Assembly (NCBI GenBank): GCA_965222485.1
Contig: CBDCUC010000038.1
Location: 1-6,346 of the forward strand
From: CBDCUC01 sp965222485
GTDB taxonomy: Bacteria > Pseudomonadota > Alphaproteobacteria > Rhizobiales > Hyphomicrobiaceae
Direction: 5' to 3'
Length of the DNA stretch: 6,346 nucleotides
The notes beneath the pieces are model-generated. The model saw only the letters and a list, made by a program, of their open reading frames with translations, was not told the DNA's origin and ran no database searches. Both the position numbers and the translations under genes were made by a program. Shown in pieces: positions 1 to 5,271 of this stretch (positions within the stretch are counted from its first letter, which is position 1; the number at the start of each line of letters is the position of its first letter).

Positions 1-94
1 ATCGTTGGGCGCACGCAAACATTTGTGCCGGCTGGCTGGTTTTCGCGGACGCGATGGTGACGTGAAACCGCTGGGATTAATTCGGGGTTAGAGA

Positions 95-856
95 ATGGGC
101 AGGCGGAACGCCTCTTCTTCCACAAAACTCGATGATCCATATCTTGGGGATCTCGAAGCACCGATAGAGGTGAGACGGCATCCGGCTGCGCGGCGCCTCA
201 CATTGCGCGTCAGCCGTACCCGGCGAGCGGTCATCGTAACACTTCCCACGCAATGTGATCTGGGCGAGGCGCAATCGTTTGTTCACAAACATATTGACTG
301 GGTGCGCGAGCGATTGGGAAACGTGCCCGCGCCGGTCCCGTTTGAAAACGATATACTGATGCCGTTGCGCGATGTCGTGCACCGGGTCGTGTTCGACGGA
401 AAAAAGACCAAGAATGTCAGCGATTGCGATGGTCCGGTTTCGGTCGTCGAGTCAGCTGCCGGATGTCGCGAAATCCATGTTGCAGGCGCGCGTGAGCATG
501 CGCCGCGGCGCTTGCGCGACTGGCTATTTGAAGAAGCACGCGCAGATTTGGATCGGTCGGTTATCTATCACGCGAGACGGCTCAAGCTTAGGCCGAAACG
601 TTTGAGTGTGCGCGATCAGGTCAGCCGTTGGGGGTCGTGCTCGACGACCGGTGCACTGTCGTTCTCCTGGCGTCTCGTTATGGCGCCACCGTTCGTTCTA
701 GATTATGTGGCGGCACACGAGGTGGCGCATCTGGCGGAAATGAACCACGGACCGAAATTCTGGGCGTTGGTCCAAAAAACAGCGCCGCGGACGGACGAGG
801 CAAAGAACTGGCTGCAGGTCTATGGTATGAACCTGCATAGGTACGGCGCTGAATAG
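95..856 (+). CDS. YgjP/SprT-like zinc metallopeptidase (DUF45, M48-like)
   Basis: This 253-aa protein is a predicted cytoplasmic zinc-dependent metallopeptidase of the YgjP (DUF45) family. The C-terminal half carries the family signature: RWGSCS at residues 178-183, then a helix with HEVAH at 208-212 (H208 and H212 as zinc ligands, E209 as general base), then NHGPKFW at 217-223, where H218 is the expected third ligand. The N-terminal half (about 24-100) is the usual beta-rich segment beginning with VRRHPAARRLTLRV. There is no signal peptide or membrane helix. The length is near the family norm of about 230-260 aa. The ATG at 95 is supported by a GGGG run at 84-87, seven bases upstream. Physiological substrates of this family are poorly known, so the call is structural rather than functional. 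It appears monocistronic; downstream there is only a decayed hypF end in the opposite orientation. Confidence 0.93.
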   Translation: MGRRNASSSTKLDDPYLGDLEAPIEVRRHPAARRLTLRVSRTRRAVIVTLPTQCDLGEAQSFVHKHIDWVRERLGNVPAPVPFENDILMPLRDVVHRVVFDGKKTKNVSDCDGPVSVVESAAGCREIHVAGAREHAPRRLRDWLFEEARADLDRSVIYHARRLKLRPKRLSVRDQVSRWGSCSTTGALSFSWRLVMAPPFVLDYVAAHEVAHLAEMNHGPKFWALVQKTAPRTDEAKNWLQVYGMNLHRYGAE

Positions 857-911
857 TACGTTTTGTCCGGCTCGCTAAGATGCGCCGCGACTTCACCGTC
901 ACAAAATCAAT

Positions 912-1234
912 CTAGAGTTTCAACATTCTTGCAGCGCAGACGACTGCTTGCCCTAATGAAATGCCGCCGTCATTTGCAGGCACCTGCCTGTGCGTAAGAA
1001 TTGTCGAAATCCGCTGGCATTGAGCCCATCGACGACCCCTTCAAACAATAACTTGTTCTGAAAGACGCCGCCTGACAATGCGACCGTGTCCAGACGATGT
1101 GTTGCAGCAAGGTCGGTGGCGGTGGCGACGACGACATCAATGATCGTCTTGTGGAAGCGTGCCGCTATGGCGCCCACATCGATACCGGACGCCAGGTCCA
1201 TCAGAACACCGTGCCACATACCGGCAAAGCGCAA
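912..1234 (-). pseudogene. hypF: hypF C-terminal remnant, frameshifted (carbamoyltransferase HypF)
   Basis: Intact HypF (about 750 aa) makes the cyano ligands of NiFe-hydrogenase from carbamoyl phosphate. Only its extreme C-terminal end is visible here. Reading leftward from about 1234, one frame gives AARFHKTI and then VALSGGVFQNKLLFEGVV, the Kae1-like nucleotide-binding signature of HypF. At 1001-1006 the frame breaks. From 1001 the next frame continues with ILTHRQVPANDGGISLGQ and ends at TAG 914-912, which is exactly the normal HypF C-terminus. Two extra bases (or one missing) at the CGACAATT stretch explain the break. Open reading continues upstream to 1288, with TAA at 1291-1289, but I recognise no HypF sequence beyond about 1234. 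The acylphosphatase, zinc-finger and YrdC-like domains are absent, and no other hydrogenase gene is visible. It is therefore a non-functional relic, unless the frameshift is a sequencing error, in which case it is still a severe truncation. Confidence 0.85.
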
Positions 1235-1240
1235 TACACC

Positions 1241-1257
1241 GGGCCCGTAGAGGGCCC
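1241..1257. repeat. GGGCCC-N5-GGGCCC inverted repeat
   Basis: GGGCCC, a five-base loop GTAGA, and GGGCCC again form a perfect 6-bp stem. Each arm is itself a palindrome. The repeat sits at the upstream edge of the hypF remnant, where the homology to HypF ends. There is no T-run on either side, so it is not a typical intrinsic terminator. Its role is unknown, and it may only be a GC-rich chance structure near the break point. The spacer up to 1415 holds no recognised gene. Confidence 0.4.
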
Positions 1258-1415
1258 AACCGCCAGTGACTGCTCCGCGCGCGGCCCGTTAAAATGGCAG
1301 GGGGCCGTTCTGCCGGCGAAAACAAATAAGCGCTGACGAAAAGCGGAGCCCACCGTCAGTGTCGCCTGACTAGACGCTGGCAGGTACGGAGGTAGAACGC
1401 AGTTGGTGGGCGAGC

Positions 1416-1679
1416 CTAACGCATTACGACGACCAACAGGGTTACCAGATTGATTGCAATAAGCGCCCAAATTGCCCAGAGCAGACGCTTTTGCCGAACA
1501 TCCGCGGTCTCATTCAGTTCGCTCATGTAAATGCGAAGCTCATTGATATCAGGCTGAATCCCGTGTGTGACGTTACTTTCCACACGAGACGCAGCCTCCT
1601 GGACAACGTCGGCGGCCTGTTCGACAGTATTTGCCGTGGACGCAAGCCGATTGGCGGATACTTCTATTTTTTCTTCCAT
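1416..1679 (-). CDS. Small coiled-coil protein with C-terminal membrane anchor
   Basis: This 87-aa protein is not assigned to a family. Residues 1-60 are polar, rich in Ala, Val and Glu, and have a heptad-like pattern (for example NRLASTANTVEQAADVVQEA), suggesting a coiled-coil or long helix. Residues 66-86 form one hydrophobic helix (LLWAIWALIAINLVTLLVVV) ending in Met-Arg. RQKR just before the helix is positively charged, so the N-terminal helix is expected in the cytoplasm with the anchor at the C-terminal end. The sequence organisation and the lack of an alternative gene on this strand argue for a real gene. No clear Shine-Dalgarno sequence precedes the ATG at 1679. It is transcribed divergently from the cupin gene across a 241-bp spacer. 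A structural, scaffold or signalling-linker role is possible, but none can be assigned. Confidence 0.7.
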   Translation of the reverse strand: MEEKIEVSANRLASTANTVEQAADVVQEAASRVESNVTHGIQPDINELRIYMSELNETADVRQKRLLWAIWALIAINLVTLLVVVMR

Positions 1680-1820
1680 TTACAATCCGGATTCTTGCTT
1701 ATTCAGCGGACCTAACTGACGTCATCTTAGCAGATAATCCAACCGTGGCGACGTTCAAGGACAAATGGGGATGTCAACGGATGCAAAATCACAGATTTTT
1801 GGCGGCATTACTGAACGGCA

Positions 1821-1837
1821 CGCACCTACGTGGTGCG
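1821..1837 (+). repeat. Hairpin CGCACC-N5-GGTGCG in cupin 5' region
   Basis: CGCACC at 1821-1826 pairs perfectly with GGTGCG at 1832-1837 across a five-base loop TACGT. It lies 83 bases before the cupin start codon. It has no T-tract, so it is more likely an operator or leader hairpin than a terminator. The function is unknown. Confidence 0.35.
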
Positions 1838-1908
1838 AGCGGCGCTATTGTGTTGGAGTTCACTGGCCTTCATTTCCATTCGGGCCGACTGTGACCACGT
1901 CAGCAACT

Positions 1909-1913
1909 AGGAG
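1909..1913 (+). promoter_or_regulatory. Ribosome binding site of cupin gene (AGGAG)
   Basis: AGGAG lies seven bases before the ATG at 1921 and ten before the ATG at 1924. It decides the start: the longer frame from 1765 has no comparable site, and starting at 1921 places a signal-peptide-like segment at the N-terminus. Confidence 0.75.
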
Positions 1914-1920
1914 CCTGCTC

Positions 1921-2436
1921 ATGATGGAATTGAACCTATGCAAGGGCCGCCTGCTCGGCATTGCTGCGCTGACGCTTTTGACCTCGATGGCCGGCTTAGA
2001 GGGCCAGATTGATCATGCGCTGAGCGGCGAGATCAGCAGCGCCGACGTCGTCGTTGTTCGGCCGGCCGCGGCAGAGGCCTCTAAGCAAGGTATACCGATC
2101 TTTCCGGGCATTTCCGGCAAAACCGCCGGCGCCAAAGGCATTTCGATGCTGCGGGTGGTGATACCGCCAGGCGGCCAGGCGAAGGCGCACATTCACAAGG
2201 GATACGAGACAGCTGTCTATCTTGTTCAAGGCAAGGTCGAAACACGATACGGGCGAAACCTTGCCAAGAGTGTTATCAACTCGGCGGGCGATTTTATATT
2301 CATTCCGGCAGACGTTCCGCATCAGCCGCGAAATTTGAGCCAGGATGAACCAGCGATCGCAATTGTCGCGCGTACCGACCCGAATGAGCAAGAAAGCGTG
2401 GTGGACTATTCGCCGGAGGAGGCTTCTGGCGAATAG
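1921..2436 (+). CDS. Exported cupin domain protein
   Basis: This is a 171-aa single-domain cupin. Residues 1-28 look like a signal peptide: K8 and R10, then the hydrophobic stretch LLGIAALTLLTSMAG. The mature protein would therefore be periplasmic. Cupin motif 1 is visible at 85-104 as GQAKAHIHKGYETAVYLVQG, with metal ligands H90, H92 and E96. Motif 2, GDFIFIPADVPHQPRN, is at 123-138, with H134 as the fourth ligand and Asp in place of the usual Gly. All four ligands are present, so metal binding is expected. This fold covers dioxygenases, isomerases and sugar or small-molecule binding proteins, and the sequence alone does not choose between them. The start at 1921 is supported by AGGAG at 1909-1913. 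No terminator is evident, and the next gene begins 305 bp downstream behind its own predicted promoter, so it is probably transcribed alone. Confidence 0.88.
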   Translation: MMELNLCKGRLLGIAALTLLTSMAGLEGQIDHALSGEISSADVVVVRPAAAEASKQGIPIFPGISGKTAGAKGISMLRVVIPPGGQAKAHIHKGYETAVYLVQGKVETRYGRNLAKSVINSAGDFIFIPADVPHQPRNLSQDEPAIAIVARTDPNEQESVVDYSPEEASGE

Positions 2437-2461
2437 CGGCGCGTTTAAAGGACTGCAAACT

Positions 2462-2499
2462 GCCTCAATGCCTCAAACGCCTCAGCAGAGTTGGCCTCA
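2462..2499 (+). repeat. Four copies of GCCTCA
   Basis: GCCTCA occurs at 2462-2467, 2470-2475, 2479-2484 and 2494-2499, with starts 8, 9 and 15 bases apart. The spacing is irregular, so this is neither a true tandem array nor a helically phased operator. It may be a degenerate simple repeat or chance, and no function is assigned. Confidence 0.3.
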
Positions 2500-2600
2500 G
2501 CGTGAAGGGCGGTGTTTGGAATATTGTTACGATTTCCAAGGCCGCGCACCCGTTTGTTGAGGTGGGCTCTCGCAAGCGCGCGTACAGTATGACTGCGCTG

Positions 2601-2616
2601 TGATCAGTGGTGATCA
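2601..2616. promoter_or_regulatory. Phased TGATCA palindrome pair (possible operator)
   Basis: TGATCAGTGGTGATCA is two identical 6-bp palindromes whose starts are exactly 10 bp apart, so both face the same side of the helix. It ends 8 bp before the -35 element of the predicted ECF promoter, a usual place for an activator or modulator. It can also fold as a 6-bp stem with a GTGG loop. No specific regulator is implied. Confidence 0.35.
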
Positions 2617-2624
2617 ACCCGGGC

Positions 2625-2650
2625 GTAACCTAGGCACAAACCTCAACGAA
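2625..2650 (+). promoter_or_regulatory. SigF-type ECF promoter, GTAACC-N16-CGAA
   Basis: The -35 element GTAACC is at 2625-2630 and the -10 element CGAA at 2647-2650, with a 16-base spacer. From memory of the published Caulobacter crescentus SigF regulon, its promoter motif is GTAACC-N16-CGAA, so this is an exact match in both elements and spacing. A matching type of sigma factor is encoded 1.3 kb downstream at 3972. Transcription would start near 2656-2658 and give a leader of about 85 bases before the DUF3179 gene. Ten fixed bases would rarely occur by chance in a window this size. Function has not been shown, and the motif is recalled rather than searched. Confidence 0.75.
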
Positions 2651-2741
2651 AAGTTCAACGTCGATAGATGCGGGCTGGTGCCTTCGCTGCACTAGACCGC
2701 AACAGGCGAACCTAACCGGGGAACCCCGATGTCGCCTTTAG

Positions 2742-3851
2742 TTGGTTTCCCGCAGCAATTTTTGGGGTCGAATAAGGTTGTTAATCGGGCTTGGAAAAAT
2801 TGGACGTTTTGCAAGTTTGTCTTGTGCGGTTTGTATGTGTCTCATTGCGCTCGCAGGCGCAGTTTTGGCTACGCCTGAGCAATGGCGACGAGAGGGCTGG
2901 ACACGTACTGATTTTTCGAAACGATCGATTAATTTGCGCGAAATCGAGTCCGGTGGACCGCCGAAGGATGGAATTCCACCGATTGACAGACCGGCCTTCC
3001 AGCCGGCTGAACTAGAAGATCGGTTGGCCGCGAACGAAGCAGTGATCGGGCTGACGATCAATGGCGACTCGCGGGCCTATCCAATCCGGATTTTGATGTG
3101 GCACGAAATCGTAAACGATATGGTTGGCGGCATTCCTGTAGCCGTAACGTATTGTCCCTTATGCAATGCCGCCATCGTGTTTGACCGGCGCACCGCAGCT
3201 GGCACATTGGATTTCGGTACGACCGGAAAACTTAGAAAATCCGACCTGGTAATGTATGACCGGAAAACCGAGAGCTGGTGGCAGCAGTTCTCTGGTGAAG
3301 CAATTGTGGGCGAGCTTACAGGAGAAAAGCTACGCATCGTTCCCTCGCGCCTTGAATCCTTTTCCCTGTTTCTAAAGCGCCATCCAAAGGGCCGTGTGTT
3401 AGTCCCCAGCGACCCCGATCTTCGAGACTATGGCCGCAATCCGTACAAAGGCTATGACACAAGCCGCGTTCCATTTCTTTATTCAGGCGAAATGCCTCCC
3501 GGCATAAACCCGATGGCACGCGTGATTGTTGTACGTGACGGTCAAGACGCGAGTGCAGTGACACTTGAGCTGTTGCGCAGAAATAAAAGTATATCAATCT
3601 CAGGCATTATGCTTACGTGGCGCAAGGGCCAGGCTTCGGCTCTTGATCAAGGTACCGTCGGCGGCGGCCGCGATGTTGGCAACGTCGTTGCGCAAAAAAT
3701 CGACCCGGGTGGTGTGCGTATTGACGTTGCCTACGATGTCACGTTCGCCTTCGTATTCCACGCCTTCCACCCTGACGAGGAAATCGTAAAGGCCTGCAAG
3801 GCGGGAAATGGCGATGCGGGGGTCAGGATTAAATGCACTCCACCAGCTTGA
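2742..3851 (+). CDS. Exported DUF3179 domain protein
   Basis: This is up to 369 aa, and the function of DUF3179 is unknown. Residues 22-43 form a signal peptide core (FASLSCAVCMCLIALAGAVLA), probably cleaved after ALA at 41-43, so the protein should be periplasmic or lipid-facing. The DUF3179 body spans about 98-345. Family hallmarks are HEIVNDMVGGIPVAVTYCPLCN (two cysteines, C138 and C141, in CPLC), then FGTTGKLRKSDLVMYDR, ESWWQQFSGEAIVGELTG, YGRNPYKGYD, and the terminal VTFAFVFHAFHPDEE. The C-x-x-C pair could bind metal or be redox-active; that is inference. The start is uncertain. TTG at 2742 is the first in-frame start after the TAG at 2739-2741. TTG at 2778 also keeps the signal peptide and has GGGG ten bases upstream. 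ATG at 2835 would destroy it. A SigF-type promoter lies at 2625-2650, which suggests control by the sigma factor encoded next door. Confidence 0.92.
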   Translation: MVSRSNFWGRIRLLIGLGKIGRFASLSCAVCMCLIALAGAVLATPEQWRREGWTRTDFSKRSINLREIESGGPPKDGIPPIDRPAFQPAELEDRLAANEAVIGLTINGDSRAYPIRILMWHEIVNDMVGGIPVAVTYCPLCNAAIVFDRRTAAGTLDFGTTGKLRKSDLVMYDRKTESWWQQFSGEAIVGELTGEKLRIVPSRLESFSLFLKRHPKGRVLVPSDPDLRDYGRNPYKGYDTSRVPFLYSGEMPPGINPMARVIVVRDGQDASAVTLELLRRNKSISISGIMLTWRKGQASALDQGTVGGGRDVGNVVAQKIDPGGVRIDVAYDVTFAFVFHAFHPDEEIVKACKAGNGDAGVRIKCTPPA

Positions 3852-3855
3852 ATAG

Positions 3856-3881
3856 CCTCATCGTACTGTGAAGTAGCGAGG
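3856..3881 (+). terminator. Imperfect hairpin after DUF3179 gene
   Basis: CCTC at 3856-3859 pairs with GAGG at 3878-3881, and TAC at 3864-3866 with GTA at 3873-3875, around a six-base loop and an asymmetric internal loop. It starts four bases after the stop codon but lacks a following T-run, so termination would be weak. Read-through into the sigma factor gene 120 bp downstream is possible. Confidence 0.22.
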
Positions 3882-3971
3882 TTGTGACCAGCAGGCGCAG
3901 AACGTTCGTGGCGATATCCGCGCGCATCTACTAAGCTTTCCCTATGAAGCCACCGTTGGGATGAATTTGGA

Positions 3972-4544
3972 ATGGCCGGCGCGGGCAATGTTGAACGACA
4001 GCGACGGGAACGGCGTTGGCGCGAACTGATGAGTGCGGGTCAGGCTGGAGACCAAATTGCCTATGCCCAGCTCTTGCGTGAGATGTTGCCGCTACTTCGT
4101 CACGTCGCGGCGCGGAACTGGCTTGATGGCGAAGAGATAGAGGATGTGGTGCAGGATATCCTGATCAGCCTGCACAGTGTTAGACACACCTACGACCCTT
4201 CACGGGCATTCATGCCTTGGCTGATGACAATTGCACGCCGACGGGTTGCCGATGCCGCTCGGAAGAGGGCATCCAGGCACGCACATGAAACAACCGTGAA
4301 CGTCATGCCTGAAACTTTCGCCGGTGCTACAACGAATGTTGAACAGCATAGTGTCGAGGTGGCCGACGAGCTTCTTCATGCCATTTCCCTGCTGCCACAA
4401 GCTCAGCAAGAGGCCGTCAATTTGGTAAAGGTCCGTGGTCTGTCGCTGAAAGAAGCTTCCGATCAAACCGGCCGGAGCGTCACCGCATTAAAAGTCAGTG
4501 TTCACCGCGCCCTCAAGTCCATGCGAAAAATTCTAGATCGCTAG
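3972..4544 (+). CDS. ECF RNA polymerase sigma factor, SigF (ECF16-like) type
   Basis: This 190-aa ECF sigma factor directs RNA polymerase to stress promoters. Sigma region 2 covers about 26-100. It includes the acidic segment EEIEDVVQDILISLHS (54-69), the -10 recognition/melting part YDPSRAFMPWLMTIARRRVADAARK (74-98), and a linker rich in polar residues. Sigma region 4 covers about 130-188: LLPQAQQEAVNLVKVRGLSLKEA then the recognition helix TGRSVTALKVSVHRALKSMR. The type is assigned as SigF/ECF16-like because the next gene is an NrsF-family anti-sigma factor, the partner of that group. The ATG at 3972 retains the RRWRELMSAGQAGD N-terminal helix typical of the family, and the alternative ATG at 4029 would cut into it. 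A weak GGGA lies upstream. No exact GTAACC-N16-CGAA site precedes it, in keeping with the weak autoregulation reported for Caulobacter SigF. Confidence 0.93.
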   Translation: MAGAGNVERQRRERRWRELMSAGQAGDQIAYAQLLREMLPLLRHVAARNWLDGEEIEDVVQDILISLHSVRHTYDPSRAFMPWLMTIARRRVADAARKRASRHAHETTVNVMPETFAGATTNVEQHSVEVADELLHAISLLPQAQQEAVNLVKVRGLSLKEASDQTGRSVTALKVSVHRALKSMRKILDR

Positions 4545-4555
4545 GTCGTCAACCG

Positions 4556-5215
4556 ATGCAGACAGAGCAGATTATTTCAAGGCTCGCAAAAGACGCCAAG
4601 GCCGTGCGGCGGTTGCCGCCACCAATTTGGCGCGCGCTTTTGTGGTTTGTAATTTCGCTTTTGTTCGCAGGTGCTGTCGTCGCGTTCCTGGGTGTACGTG
4701 CGGACATCTTTAGCAAACTAGGCGAAGTGTTGTTTATCATCGAATTGTCGTCAGCATTTGTAACGAGTGTACTGGCGGCGACAGCTGCGTTTTGCACAGT
4801 CCATCCTGGACGGCCGCAGTGGGAGAAATTTGCGCCGTTGCCTTCGCTCACAGTATGGCTTGGCGTCCTGGCTTACAACACCGTGTTGTTGTGGCGGGCT
4901 GGCGGCATCGACGCGATTGCGGTCTCGCTTGATCTCATGTGTCTGCCCTGCATCGTCCTGATCGCAAGCGTTCCAGCCTTTCTCATCGTTACCATGGTTC
5001 GCCGGGGGGCGCCGGTCATGCCCGGCATTACAATGGGCCTTGCCGTACTGGCCGCAGCAGCGTTGGGCGCGGGCTCCTTGCGGCTGTTCCACCCGCAGGA
5101 CTTAGGTTCGATGATTCTTGTTTGGCAGGTTGGATCCGTTGCGCTGCTGGTGCTGCTGGGCGCCGCAACAAGCAGTTATTTCTTACGCTGGCCACATGAG
5201 CGCAAGTCTGCCTGA
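4556..5215 (+). CDS. nrsF: NrsF-family (DUF1109) membrane anti-sigma factor, variant cysteines
   Basis: This 219-aa inner-membrane protein is predicted to hold the preceding sigma factor inactive until stress releases it. The cytoplasmic N-terminus (1-26: LAKDAKAVRRLPPP) contains the family's conserved sigma-contacting segment. Six hydrophobic helices follow at about 27-46, 57-80, 97-114, 122-147, 155-173 and 187-207. VRRGAPVMPG (148-157) and the final LRW are family hallmarks. It begins 11 bp after the sigma stop codon, so the two are co-transcribed and probably translationally coupled. In Caulobacter NrsF two cysteines (C131, C181) are needed for control, and a Bradyrhizobium relative (OsrA) has C129 and C179. 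Here C129 is present, but position 179, exactly 50 residues on, is His (in LFHPQD, where relatives read LHCxED). An extra C132 makes CLPC. C80 is also present. Sensing chemistry may therefore differ. Confidence 0.9.
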   Translation: MQTEQIISRLAKDAKAVRRLPPPIWRALLWFVISLLFAGAVVAFLGVRADIFSKLGEVLFIIELSSAFVTSVLAATAAFCTVHPGRPQWEKFAPLPSLTVWLGVLAYNTVLLWRAGGIDAIAVSLDLMCLPCIVLIASVPAFLIVTMVRRGAPVMPGITMGLAVLAAAALGAGSLRLFHPQDLGSMILVWQVGSVALLVLLGAATSSYFLRWPHERKSA

Positions 5216-5271
5216 CACCGTCTCGGTCTTTCGCAACAAACAACCCACCCGTGCGTGTCTGCCATGCCTAC

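Larger units (their letters stand above)
1680..1920. other. Divergent intergenic region with short palindromes
   Basis: This 241-bp spacer separates the small membrane protein (leftward) from the cupin gene (rightward), so it should contain promoters for both. It holds two perfect short palindromes, AATCCGGATT at 1684-1693 and TGACGTCA at 1717-1724, and a hairpin at 1821-1837. No convincing sigma-70 promoter pair or GTAACC-type ECF promoter was found by eye. A reading frame open from 1765 into the cupin gene adds 52 residues that do not resemble a cupin or a signal peptide, and I regard it as untranslated. Confidence 0.45.
2437..2741. other. Intergenic region with predicted ECF promoter and repeats
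   Basis: This 305-bp spacer lies between the cupin and DUF3179 genes. The left half (2437-2600) contains four GCCTCA copies and an open frame ending at TGA 2598-2600 that has no good start and no recognised similarity. The right half contains the TGATCA pair, the GTAACC-N16-CGAA promoter, and an inverted repeat CGGGG-AA-CCCCG at 2717-2728. No RNA gene was recognised. Confidence 0.55.

Noticed and set aside
1..94. Tail of an upstream gene before the metallopeptidase
   Set aside because: All three forward frames end before 95, but none gives a recognisable protein end in so few residues.
1355..1370. GTCAG-N6-CTGAC hairpin as terminator of the small membrane protein gene
   Set aside because: The stem is only 5 bp, it lacks a T-run, and such structures are expected by chance in GC-rich DNA.
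1201..1470. Minus-strand frame of 89 codons overlapping the hypF remnant and the small protein
   Set aside because: It overlaps a recognised HypF reading frame and the coiled-coil gene, and its composition is unlike a protein.
1765..1920. N-terminal extension of the cupin gene from an ATG at 1765
   Set aside because: The added 52 residues look non-coding and bury the signal peptide, whereas AGGAG at 1909-1913 clearly marks the ATG at 1921.
2437..2600. Open frame ending at TGA 2598-2600 in the cupin-DUF3179 spacer
   Set aside because: It has no convincing start codon or ribosome binding site and resembles no family I recognise. It may be a relic but cannot be supported.
2720..2743. GGAAC-N16-GTT resembling an EcfG general stress promoter
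   Set aside because: The spacing does not suit the usual GGAAC-N17-19-GTT pattern, and transcription would start after the likely start codon.
3884..3910. GTGACC-N17-CGTG as an autoregulatory promoter for the sigma gene
   Set aside because: It differs from GTAACC-N16-CGAA in the -35, the -10 and the spacer. It is too degenerate to call, though not excluded.
4751..5092. Minus-strand frame of 113 codons antisense to nrsF
   Set aside because: It is a shadow of a well-supported membrane protein gene, with Cys-, Arg- and Gln-rich composition typical of antisense frames.
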